DNA from: CBDAQA01 sp965247815
Lineage (GTDB): Bacteria; Planctomycetota; Phycisphaerae; Tepidisphaerales; Tepidisphaeraceae
DNA length: 64,000 nucleotides
Reading direction: 5' to 3'
NCBI GenBank assembly: GCA_965247815.1
Contig: CBDFHW010000009.1
Span: 124,001 to 188,000, forward strand
Part shown: positions 51,483-59,486 of the stretch, piece by piece
How positions within the stretch are numbered: the stretch's first letter is position 1
Layout of the letters: each line of letters begins with the position of its first letter
Program-made: the position numbers and the translations under genes
The notes under the pieces: generated by a model
What the model was told of the DNA's origin: nothing
Databases searched by the model: none
What the model saw: only the letters and a program-made list of their open reading frames with translations

Positions 51483-52301
51483 TCAGGGGCTGTACTCGAA
51501 GTTGACCGTTACTGGTTTGTCGTTCTGCACGGTGAATGACTTTTCGAGGTCGCCGAATTTTTCGTGACGGGCGATTAGCGTGTATGTCCCGGCCGGCAGC
51601 TTGCCGATCTCGAACGTCCCGTCGTCGCCGGTGACGGCGTAGCAGGGGTGGTCGAACACGTGCACGTATGCCGTCATCCACGGATGAACGTCACATTTAA
51701 ACCGCACGACGCCGGCATGGTCGAAGTGCACGGCATGGCTGCCGCCCTGCAGTTCAGAAAAGTTGTCGCCGGGGTTTTCAATCGATTCGATGTGTACGTT
51801 GTGCGGCGTCGAGTCATGACTGGTGACCGACAGGATCTGTCCGACCCGGAGGGCGCGGACGTGCGGCACGTACTGACAGCTTTTCTGCGTGAGCACCGCT
51901 TCGGGCAAGTCCGGCGTCTGGACGTTCGGCCCGTCTTTGACAAAAACCGCGACATTCTTCAGCGTCCCGTCGGCATTCACGATCGCCGATTCATCAAGCA
52001 CGACCGTCGCGCCGGGGAAGCAATCGCCGCCGATGACTTTTAACGGCGGCCTCGGACCGGTGAATTTTACCACGCCTCGAACAACGCCGACCCCCGTCGG
52101 CACAGTCGCCCGGGCCACAGGGTCGCTCGCACCTTGATCGCAACCGCAGACGCAGATTGCAAGCATCAACGCGAACAGCGCCGATCCCCGTTTAGCGGCG
52201 GCCCGGAGGGCCGGGCTGTGAACGGCGACCCGCGCGAGTATCAAAGCAGCCCTGTTTCCTCGGACCAAAGACGGACGAGTTGTTTTCGAAGAATCATTCA
52301 C
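51483..52301 (-). CDS. Exported protein with copper-like site and carboxypeptidase-regulatory-like end
   Basis: The 272-residue protein begins at GTG 52301, three bases after the ctaB stop. A hydrophobic segment (LFALMLAICVCGC) with a possible lipidation Cys follows a long leader. Residues about 75-225 look like a cupredoxin fold: HDSTPHNVHIESI and FKCDVHPWMTAYVHVFDHPC give a His, then Cys-x-x-His-x-x-Met, the type 1 copper set. The end (CYAVTGDDGTFEIGKLPAGT) is a small beta domain like CarboxypepD_reg. Its place between ctaB and subunit III suggests copper delivery or electron transfer to the oxidase, by inference. Confidence 0.8.
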   Translation of the reverse strand: MNDSSKTTRPSLVRGNRAALILARVAVHSPALRAAAKRGSALFALMLAICVCGCDQGASDPVARATVPTGVGVVRGVVKFTGPRPPLKVIGGDCFPGATVVLDESAIVNADGTLKNVAVFVKDGPNVQTPDLPEAVLTQKSCQYVPHVRALRVGQILSVTSHDSTPHNVHIESIENPGDNFSELQGGSHAVHFDHAGVVRFKCDVHPWMTAYVHVFDHPCYAVTGDDGTFEIGKLPAGTYTLIARHEKFGDLEKSFTVQNDKPVTVNFEYSP

Positions 52302-52304
52302 GGT

Positions 52305-53234
52305 TCACAGCTTATTCAGCATCATGACCGTCAACAGCACGGGCAGATAAATGATGGAAGAGAAAAAGAGTTTCCGCGCGTCGACCCGCTCGCGCGATCC
52401 GGCACAGGCGATGCCGAACGAAAGGTACACAAGCCCCAGCACCAGCGCGGCAACGAAATAGGTCACGCCGGTCATGCCGAACAACGTGGGCAGCAATGTA
52501 ATTGGCACCAGCGCCGCGCCGTACAGCATGATCTGCCTACCGGTGACGGACAGATTTTCGTCGACCACGGGCAGCATCTTAAAACCCCCCGCCGCGTAGT
52601 CCTTTCGGTAAAGAATCGCGATGGCCAGGAAGTGCGGCATCTGCCAGAAAAACAGGATGCAGAATAGCACGCCCGCCTGCGGTGAAAACGAATTCTGGAC
52701 CGCAGTCCAGCCCATCACCGGGGGGATCGCGCCGGTGACCGCGCCGACCACTGTGTTCAACGTCGTCCACCGCTTCATCGGCGTGTAGACGAAGATGTAG
52801 CTGACGAGCGTGAACAGCCCCAGAGCGGCCGTTACCGGGTTGACCATCAACGCGAGGAACACGACGCCGGCAATTCCAAGTACAGATCCGTACACCAGTG
52901 CTTCGGTCGGCCCGACCCGTCCCCCGGGCAACGGCCGCAGTCTCGTGCGGGGCATGAGCTTGTCGTGTTCCCGTTCAATAAATTGATTCAGCACGGCCGA
53001 CCCCGCGGCGGTAAGGCCGGTCCCGATCAGCGTGCTCCAGACCCGGGCCCAGTCGGAGGAAGTTTTGACGGCCATGTAATACCCGACCATTGTGGTGATC
53101 AGCACCATCATGTTCAGGCGGGGCTTGGTCAGTTCGTAAAAATCGTTCACGCGGGACGGCGAGCGCGTCGATCGGCCGGTCGCGGCGGTGGAAAAACCTT
53201 CGGGGATGCTGGATGCGTCGGTCACGGGTTCCAT
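52305..53234 (-). CDS. ctaB: Protoheme IX farnesyltransferase (haem O synthase)
   Basis: The 309-residue UbiA-type prenyltransferase starts at ATG 53234 after GGAGTAAC. Motifs are YELTKPRLNMMVLITTMVGY, the Asp-rich region LNQFIEREHDKLMPRTRLRP and the loop YTPMKRWTTLNTVVGAVTGA. About eight or nine membrane helices are visible. It adds farnesyl to haem B to make haem O, which CtaA then oxidises to haem A. Both genes are in this operon with the oxidase. The first 25 residues are a variable N terminus. Confidence 0.95.
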   Translation of the reverse strand: MEPVTDASSIPEGFSTAATGRSTRSPSRVNDFYELTKPRLNMMVLITTMVGYYMAVKTSSDWARVWSTLIGTGLTAAGSAVLNQFIEREHDKLMPRTRLRPLPGGRVGPTEALVYGSVLGIAGVVFLALMVNPVTAALGLFTLVSYIFVYTPMKRWTTLNTVVGAVTGAIPPVMGWTAVQNSFSPQAGVLFCILFFWQMPHFLAIAILYRKDYAAGGFKMLPVVDENLSVTGRQIMLYGAALVPITLLPTLFGMTGVTYFVAALVLGLVYLSFGIACAGSRERVDARKLFFSSIIYLPVLLTVMMLNKL

Positions 53235-53278
53235 GTTACTCCGAAGCCTCGCACTTCATTTCAAGGCTTCGGGTCGAA

Positions 53279-54415
53279 CTATACAGCAGCGGGCTGCAGG
53301 AGACGATGCCCCGGCGCGGGATCCGATTCGATGCCGGAAAGCCTGGGGTGACGAAACCGTATCGAGTAGAGTCGCATCGACCGGACGGTGATGAAAAAAG
53401 TCGTCGCCAGCACCAGCGCCCCCACCGCCACGTGCGAACTGGCGACGTCGGCCGGCTTCCGGAGATATACGGTCAAAATCCCCAGCGCGACCTGCGCCAG
53501 CAGCAGGCACGCCAGAACGATGGCCGGGCCCTTCAGCCCCCGGCGGGCGCGGTCCACTCGCATCGCCGAGACGTGCAGGATCATTACGGCCACGGTCACA
53601 ATGATCGCCCCGAGCCGGTGTCCGAACTGAAGCCAGATCTGGCCGATCGACACCCGGTCGTCGAACCCCAACTGGTACACCCGCGCGTGGTTAGCGGCCG
53701 CGAGAGCTGTTGAATCGGTGGGTGGCAGAAGATGCCCGTATACCAGCACGCCCGGAATGGCGAGCCCTGCCTGATAGTGCCGCATGACGGCGGCCAGCAT
53801 TAATTGGCCGTACACGCAGAGTACTGCAATAAGTCCCAGCGTCACGACCCGGCGGCCCTGTTGGTCGGTTGGCGCCCGGGTCAGGTCGGGGGCGGTGAAC
53901 CACCACCGGGAAGTGACGATTGCCGTCAGGACGGTCAGACAGAAAAACGCCTGCGCGAAACAGGCATGCACGATGGCCAGATCGAGTTTAACCAGCACGA
54001 CGCGAAGCCCGCCGAGAACGCCTTGGAAGATGACGGCACCCAGAACGCCGGTCGCGACCCACCGGACCCACCGCCGCGGTTCTGTTTTCCAGGCCACGAT
54101 GGTCAGCACGATGGCGACGAAGCCGACAACGGTCGCCATCAGCCGGTGGGTGTGCTCGTAAAGAATCCCGCCGATCCACAACCGGGGCGGGAACAGGAAC
54201 ATGTTGTAGCCGTAGCTGTTGGGCCAGTCCGGGACGGACATGCCGGCCTGGTGCGAGGTCACGAGCCCGCCCATGAAAATCAGCGGAAACGTGCAACAGA
54301 CCGCGAGCAGCGCCACGCCGTGCAACCAGGGCCGGTAAGGCGAAGACGCCGAAGGATAATCCAGAATAGGTTTCACGATAGAATTCCGAACAAGATCGCC
54401 ACTACCTAAAGACAC
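53279..54415 (-). CDS. ctaA: Haem A synthase
   Basis: The 378-residue protein, starting at GTG 54415, has eight membrane helices in two similar halves. Haem-binding His residues are in GILYEHTHRLMATVVGFV and LDLAIVHACFAQAFF in the first half, and WLQFGHRLGAIIVTVAV and ADVASSHVAVGALVLAT in the second. This fits the CtaA/Cox15 family, which oxidises haem O to haem A. CtaD starts upstream in the operon and ctaB follows at a 44-base gap. The N-terminal start could lie about 13 codons later at another GTG. Confidence 0.93.
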   Translation of the reverse strand: MSLGSGDLVRNSIVKPILDYPSASSPYRPWLHGVALLAVCCTFPLIFMGGLVTSHQAGMSVPDWPNSYGYNMFLFPPRLWIGGILYEHTHRLMATVVGFVAIVLTIVAWKTEPRRWVRWVATGVLGAVIFQGVLGGLRVVLVKLDLAIVHACFAQAFFCLTVLTAIVTSRWWFTAPDLTRAPTDQQGRRVVTLGLIAVLCVYGQLMLAAVMRHYQAGLAIPGVLVYGHLLPPTDSTALAAANHARVYQLGFDDRVSIGQIWLQFGHRLGAIIVTVAVMILHVSAMRVDRARRGLKGPAIVLACLLLAQVALGILTVYLRKPADVASSHVAVGALVLATTFFITVRSMRLYSIRFRHPRLSGIESDPAPGHRLLQPAAV

Positions 54416-54457
54416 CCGTTTAGCCGCCTCGCTCGCGAGGCGCTCGGAGATGTCCCG

Positions 54458-56452
54458 TCAAATCTTCCGCGACTGCGGGAACCAATCCTCTTCCACCAAC
54501 GGGCTGCCGTATTCATAGGGCCCGCGATAAACCACCGGTATCTTCGCAAAGTTCTCATGCGCCGGCGGTGACGCGACGTCGGTCCATTCCAGTGTACTCG
54601 CGTTCCATGGATTGTTCGGGGCCTTGGGGCCCCAGATCCAACTTCCAAGAAAATTAATTACGAACGGAATCTGCGCCAGCATCAGGCCGAACGCGCTGAA
54701 GGTGATGAACTGGTTCATCGGCTTCAGGTGCGCCCAGGTGGTGTAGGTCGTGTAGTCGGCAATCCGCCGGGGCATGCCCTGCAGGCCGAGGATGTGCATG
54801 GCGAAAAAGGTGCAGTTAAACGTGATGTAGCTGAGCGCGAAGTGAATGTACCCGAGCTTTTCGTTCATCATCCGGCCGAACATTTTCGGGTACCAGAAAT
54901 AGATCGCCGCGAAGATGCCGAACGTGCTCCCACCGAACAGCACGTAATGAATGTGAGCGACAATGTAGTAGGTCATGTGCAGGTGCGCGTCCAAAGCGGT
55001 GGACGACATGACGATGCCGGACAGCCCGCCGATGACGAACAGGCTCACGAACGCCAGCGCGTTCAACATCGGGACTGTCAGGTGCAGCCGCCCGCCCCAG
55101 ATCGTCGCCAGCCAGTTGAATGTTTTGACCGCGCTGGGGACGGCAATCACGATCGTGCTGAGCGCGAACGCCTCGCCCATCGCGGGGTTCATGCCGCTCT
55201 GAAACATGTGGTGCCCCCAGACGAGGAACCCCAGGAAGGCGATCGCGGCCGACGAATAAACCATCGGCCGGTAACCGAACAACGGCTTGCGGGAGAAGAC
55301 CGGGAGGATGTCGCTGACGACGCCCATCAGGGGCAGGATCATGATGTAGACGGCCGGGTGGCTGTAGAACCAGAACAAATGCGGGTCGAGCAGCACGTAC
55401 CCCCCACCGGCGTTGGGTTGGATCTGGTTGCTGAGGATCCAGTTGGTCGGTTCGAAGAAACTGGTCAGATGGTGGTGATCCATCAGGTTCATCACCATTA
55501 CGCAGGCGAGCACCGGCGTGGCGAACAAAATCATCAGGCTTGTAATCAGCAGGTTCCAAACCGTGATCGGCAACCGGAACATGTGCATGCCCGGGCACCG
55601 CAGTTTGATAATCGTGGTGATGTAATTCACAGCGCCGATGACGCTGGAAAACCCGATCAGGATAATGCTCAGGAACCAGCAGGATTGCCCATCGAAGGCG
55701 GCGATCTGCAACGACCGGACCGCGATCGTCGCGGTGATTGCGCCGGCCAGCACCATTAACAGTTGGTCGGCAAGGCGGTTTCCGGTCCGGATCGCGCAGC
55801 TTGCGACGAAGGCAAACAGCATGAAGAACGCGAGGAAGTTGGCGAGAATCGGGAGCGTCGGCCAGGTGCTGCCGGCGACTTGCAGGAAGCCGAGCACGCT
55901 GTGCGGGGCGGGGGCGAAGCCGGAACCGTTGTAAAGGATTGCGCAGAGCGGCGGGTACGCGGTCCACCCGGTCGCCGCCGCCCCGCCGGGGAGACTGACG
56001 CCGGCGAGCAGCACCGTCCCGGCCGGGACGAACATCCAGAACGACAGCCCGTTGAGGAACGGGAAGGCCATGTCCCGGGCACCGATTTTCAACGGGATCA
56101 GGAAGTTCCCGAACGCGCCGACCTGTAATGGGATCAGCACGAAGAAGATCATCACCGTGGCGTGCAGGGTCAGGACGATGTTGTAAACCTCGGCCGGCAG
56201 CGTGCCGTCCTGCCAGCCGAGCAGTTTGCCCAGCACGGGGATGGGGTGTGCGACGTCACCGGGCCAGGCGAGTTGCCAGCGCATCAACATCGCGAGCAAA
56301 CCGCCGAGTACGAAATAAGCGAGGCCGGCGAACAGGAACTGGATGCCGATTGTTTTGTGGTCGACGGAAAAAACGTAACGGCGAACCCAGCCGAGATCAT
56401 CGACGTTGTGGGCCGGATGGTAGTCGAGCAGGTCGGGCGTCGCTGCGGTCAT
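54458..56452 (-). CDS. ctaD: Cytochrome c oxidase subunit I (A2-type)
   Basis: The 664-residue haem-copper oxidase subunit has the haem a ligand in IVLTLHATVMIF, the CuB histidines in WFYSHPAVYIMILPL and WGHHMFQSGM, and the haem ligands in HMTYYIVAHIHYVLFGG. YSHPAVY instead of GHPEVY is the A2-type pattern, so the usual D-channel Glu is Ala. The K-channel Lys is in AVPSAVKTFNW. About 70 extra residues between helices 3 and 4 (LPILANFLAFFMLFAFVASC, LMVLAGAITATIAVRSLQIA) would add two helices. It reduces oxygen to water. No subunit II gene is upstream. Confidence 0.95.
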   Translation of the reverse strand: MTAATPDLLDYHPAHNVDDLGWVRRYVFSVDHKTIGIQFLFAGLAYFVLGGLLAMLMRWQLAWPGDVAHPIPVLGKLLGWQDGTLPAEVYNIVLTLHATVMIFFVLIPLQVGAFGNFLIPLKIGARDMAFPFLNGLSFWMFVPAGTVLLAGVSLPGGAAATGWTAYPPLCAILYNGSGFAPAPHSVLGFLQVAGSTWPTLPILANFLAFFMLFAFVASCAIRTGNRLADQLLMVLAGAITATIAVRSLQIAAFDGQSCWFLSIILIGFSSVIGAVNYITTIIKLRCPGMHMFRLPITVWNLLITSLMILFATPVLACVMVMNLMDHHHLTSFFEPTNWILSNQIQPNAGGGYVLLDPHLFWFYSHPAVYIMILPLMGVVSDILPVFSRKPLFGYRPMVYSSAAIAFLGFLVWGHHMFQSGMNPAMGEAFALSTIVIAVPSAVKTFNWLATIWGGRLHLTVPMLNALAFVSLFVIGGLSGIVMSSTALDAHLHMTYYIVAHIHYVLFGGSTFGIFAAIYFWYPKMFGRMMNEKLGYIHFALSYITFNCTFFAMHILGLQGMPRRIADYTTYTTWAHLKPMNQFITFSAFGLMLAQIPFVINFLGSWIWGPKAPNNPWNASTLEWTDVASPPAHENFAKIPVVYRGPYEYGSPLVEEDWFPQSRKI

Positions 56453-56517
56453 GACGGGATCATCTCGTTTCGCTGGCAGGTTGCGAAAGGGTTATGGAAC
56501 GAGGGATTTATCCCCGG

Positions 56518-56793
56518 TCACCGGATTGGGGATTCGCCGACTGCAGCGGGCGTTTCGCCGGGCACGGGGGTTAGCTGAGGGGTGCCGTCGGGGCCTTTCG
56601 ACAGGGTCTCGATCTGAGTTTGAGCGGCCCCGAGAACGCCGCGGCAATATTGAATCAGGAACGCGCCGCGCTCGTACCGCAGCAGGCTGTCTTCCAGGCC
56701 GATCTGGCCGTTTTCGATTTCGGACAGAATGCTTTCGAGTTCACGCATCCCTTCCTCGAACGTCTTCGGAGCGGTTTGAGCTTTCTTCGCCAT
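56518..56793 (-). CDS. xseB: Exodeoxyribonuclease VII small subunit
   Basis: From ATG 56793 the product has 91 residues. It has the XseB pattern KTFEEGMRELESILSEIENG followed by QIGLEDSLLRYERGAFLIQY, then a short helix and a Pro-rich tail. XseB binds XseA and regulates single-strand DNA cleavage. The frame stays open to 57018, but the extension covers the intergenic inverted repeat. A TATAAT lies 10 bases before the ATG, so the message may be nearly leaderless. XseA is not in the window. Confidence 0.88.
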   Translation of the reverse strand: MAKKAQTAPKTFEEGMRELESILSEIENGQIGLEDSLLRYERGAFLIQYCRGVLGAAQTQIETLSKGPDGTPQLTPVPGETPAAVGESPIR

Positions 56794-56850
56794 TGCCGGC
56801 ATTATAGGGCAAGGGTCGCCTGTGCCGAAAGACGGCCGGTTATGGGACCG

Positions 56851-56920
56851 GTTTAGCCGGCCCGCTTGCGGGGCGCGTTTCGCATTTTTGGAAGATCGGC
56901 CCCAAGCGGGCCGGCTAAAC
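56851..56920. repeat. 18-base perfect inverted repeat upstream of xseB
   Basis: GTTTAGCCGGCCCGCTTG at 56851-56868 pairs perfectly with 56903-56920, with a 34-base loop. It is in the 291-base gap between the divergent xseB and the epimerase gene, where promoters for both are expected. Nothing else is visible in this gap apart from the likely promoter region. Confidence 0.85.
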
Positions 56921-57084
56921 GCGAGAGATTTTTGCGTCGATTTGCGATGGAACCGGGCGGTTTGATCGGCCGTATAAAAGGCTTGCTTGACTGGCGTTCG
57001 CACCGCGTTACTTTTCAATTTACGCAGGTGGTCCCTCAGCCGACGGGCGATTCTGTCGATAAAACCTTAAGAAGGTAAACACAT

Positions 57085-58059
57085 ATGAAATCAGATCTGG
57101 TTGTTGTTGCCGGCGGTGGTGGTTTTATCGGCGGGCATCTCGTCGGGGACCTGCTCCGGCAAGGTTATACCAAAGTCCGCTCGGTCGACGTGAAGCCGCT
57201 GGACCAGTGGTACCAGCGCCACCCCGAAGCCGACAATCACAGTTTGGACCTGAGCGAGAAAGCCGCGTGCTACAAGGCGCTCGACGGGGCCAAGGAAGTT
57301 TACAACCTGGCCGCGGACATGGGCGGCATGGGTTTCATCGAAAATAATAAAGCGCTCTGCATGATCACGGTGCTGATCAACACCCACATGTGCATGGCGG
57401 CCAAGGACCACAAGGTCGACCGGTTTTTCTACGCCAGCTCGGCCTGCGTTTACAATGCCGACAAACAGCGCGACCCGAACGTGACCGCGTTAAAGGAAGA
57501 AGATGCTTACCCGGGCATGCCCGAAGACGGGTACGGCTGGGAAAAGCTGTTCAGCGAACGCATGTGCCGGCACTTCCGCGAAGATTTCGGCCTGAAAACC
57601 CGCGTGGCCCGGTATCACAACGTGTACGGACCGTTCGGCACGTACGACGGCGGTCGCGAAAAAGCGCCGGCCGCGGTCTGCCGAAAGGTCATCACCGCGA
57701 AGCTGACCGGCAAGCACGAGATCGAAATCTGGGGCGATGGTCACCAGACACGCAGCTTTATGTACATCACCGACTGCGTGAAGGGGACGCAGAACCTGCT
57801 GCACAGCGACATCATCGAGCCGATCAACATCGGCAGCAGCGAACTGGTTTCGATCAATCAGCTGGTCGACATCGTCGAGAACATCGCGGGGATTAAGCTC
57901 AAACGGTCGTACAACCTGAAGGCGCCCAAGGGCGTCGCCGGTCGGAACAGCGACAACACGCTGATCAAAAAGCTGATGGGCTGGGAGCCGGACACGAAGC
58001 TTCGCGACGGCATGGAGAGGACGTATCGCTGGATCCACGATCAGATGGCGAGTAAATGA
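57085..58059 (+). CDS. GDP-mannose 3,5-epimerase-like NAD-dependent epimerase
   Basis: The 324-residue short-chain dehydrogenase starts at ATG 57085 after AAGAAGG. The Rossmann loop is VVVAGGGGFIGGHLVGDLL. Motifs typical of GDP-mannose 3,5-epimerase follow: NLAADMGGMGFI, RFFYASSACVYNA, DGYGWEKLFSERM (Tyr and Lys), YHNVYGPFGTYDGGREKAPA and IEIWGDGHQTRSFMYITD. That enzyme makes GDP-L-galactose or GDP-gulose in plants; bacterial versions supply unusual sugars for polysaccharides. The glycosyltransferase gene downstream (58247) supports an exopolysaccharide or LPS role. Related sugar-nucleotide epimerases are an alternative. Confidence 0.85.
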   Translation: MKSDLVVVAGGGGFIGGHLVGDLLRQGYTKVRSVDVKPLDQWYQRHPEADNHSLDLSEKAACYKALDGAKEVYNLAADMGGMGFIENNKALCMITVLINTHMCMAAKDHKVDRFFYASSACVYNADKQRDPNVTALKEEDAYPGMPEDGYGWEKLFSERMCRHFREDFGLKTRVARYHNVYGPFGTYDGGREKAPAAVCRKVITAKLTGKHEIEIWGDGHQTRSFMYITDCVKGTQNLLHSDIIEPINIGSSELVSINQLVDIVENIAGIKLKRSYNLKAPKGVAGRNSDNTLIKKLMGWEPDTKLRDGMERTYRWIHDQMASK

Positions 58060-58076
58060 CCGCCGGGTGTCGCGGC

Positions 58077-58242
58077 GGAAAATCCGAAATCCGAAACCAG
58101 AAATCCGAAGGAATATTAAACGCGGAAGAAAGATTTTAACCACGGATAGCACGGAGCGCACGGATAAGAACTGATTTTGGCCTGCAGTGCGTGGCGTACG
58201 CCTCTCTTTTTCGGATTTCTGGTTTCGGATTTCGGATTTTCC
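58077..58242. repeat. Perfect 33-base inverted repeat with nested CGGAT element
   Basis: The arms at 58077-58109 and 58210-58242 are exact inverted copies, each built of AATCCGAAA-type units, separated by 100 bases. Between them, at 58139-58168, is a single copy of the CGGAT-type element also found at 2335. The right arm ends four bases before the ATG of the glycosyltransferase gene, so it could hide the ribosome site. Confidence 0.9.
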
Positions 58243-58246
58243 TCCA

Positions 58247-59479
58247 ATGTCTACGGTCCTCGTTGTCAGCCAGACCTTCGTGCCCGACCCGGCGAGCGTC
58301 GGGCAGCACATGGCCGACGTGGCGTTCGAACTGGCCCGGCGCGGACACCGTGTGCGAGTATACGCATCGGGTCGCGGGTACGAAGACCCGACCGCGATCT
58401 ATCCGTCCCGGGAGATGCTCAACGGCGCAGACGTACGGCGGTTCAAGTACGCATCCTTCGGAAAAAAATCGATTCCTCTTCGCGTCCTCGGAACGGCGGC
58501 GTTCATGGTGCAGGCGTTTTTCGCCGCCCTGTTCACGCCGAAGCTGGCGGGGATTTTCTTCAGCACGTCACCGCCGTTGATCGGGCTCCCGATGGCGGTC
58601 GCGGCATTGCTCCGCCGGGTGCCGGTCGTTTACTGGGCGATGGATTTGAATCCCGACCAGCTGATCGCGCTGGGCAAGATCTCCGCCACTTCGCTCACGG
58701 CTCGCGCGCTGGAACGGGTCAACCGGTTCATTCTGCGGCGATCGAAACTGATCATCGCGCTCGACCGGTTCATGGCCGACCGATTAACTGCCCGGGGCAT
58801 CAGCCGGGACAAAATGCTCGTGATGCCCCCCTGGCCGCACGAGGAGCACATTGCCACGCAATCGGGCCCCAACCCGTTTCGCGTTCGGCACGGACTCGAA
58901 GGCAGGTTCGTCGTGATGTACAGCGGGAATCACAGCCCGAGCAACCCGTTGAAAACGGTGCTCGAAGCAGCCGTCGCGATGAAGGACGACGCGACGATCG
59001 TCTTCCTTTTCGTCGGCGGCGGGCTCGGGAAGCGGGAAGTCGAAGCGTATATCCGCGACCACGGGCTGACCAACTCTGTGTCGCTGCCGTATCAACCGAT
59101 GTCCGAACTGAAATATTCACTGACCGCGGCGGACATTCACGTCGTCTCGCTGGGCGAAGATATGGTCGGCATCATCCACCCGTGCAAGATTTACGGCGCG
59201 ATGACGGCGGGAAAACCGATTTTGTTCCTGGGACCCCGGCCTTCGCACGTGAGCGATTTGCTCGACGAGCACCCGATCGGGGTTCAGGTGTCTCACGGCG
59301 ACACTGCCGGGGCAATCACGGCGATCCAGAAATTCCGGACGATGGATGCCGATCAACGCAACGCGATGGGGACCCGCGCGCAGCAGGTGCTCGAGCAGAC
59401 GTTGAGCCAGAAACTGCTAACCACTCGATTCGTAGACGGCCTCGAGCAGGCGATGCGTATATCATCGCCGCCGCTGTAA
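58247..59479 (+). CDS. Family 4 glycosyltransferase (WbuB-like)
   Basis: From ATG 58247 the protein has 410 residues; a longer frame from 58187 runs through the inverted repeat. The N-terminal half has VLVVSQTFVPDPASVGQHMA and VYWAMDLNPDQLIALGKIS, the WbuB-like pattern for aminosugar transferases. The C-terminal half has VVMYSGNHSPSNPLKTVLEA and VVSLGEDMVGIIHPCKIYGA, the Glu-bearing GT4 motif. It uses nucleotide-sugar donors at the cytoplasmic face. The epimerase gene 188 bases upstream on the same strand suggests a shared polysaccharide pathway. The ribosome site is weak. Confidence 0.9.
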   Translation: MSTVLVVSQTFVPDPASVGQHMADVAFELARRGHRVRVYASGRGYEDPTAIYPSREMLNGADVRRFKYASFGKKSIPLRVLGTAAFMVQAFFAALFTPKLAGIFFSTSPPLIGLPMAVAALLRRVPVVYWAMDLNPDQLIALGKISATSLTARALERVNRFILRRSKLIIALDRFMADRLTARGISRDKMLVMPPWPHEEHIATQSGPNPFRVRHGLEGRFVVMYSGNHSPSNPLKTVLEAAVAMKDDATIVFLFVGGGLGKREVEAYIRDHGLTNSVSLPYQPMSELKYSLTAADIHVVSLGEDMVGIIHPCKIYGAMTAGKPILFLGPRPSHVSDLLDEHPIGVQVSHGDTAGAITAIQKFRTMDADQRNAMGTRAQQVLEQTLSQKLLTTRFVDGLEQAMRISSPPL

Positions 59480-59486
59480 GGCCGCG

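Noticed and set aside
54728..55967. Two long frames (343 and 383 residues) overlapping ctaD
   Set aside because: Both overlap a complete cytochrome oxidase subunit I gene and are Arg/Pro/Gln-rich with no membrane helices.
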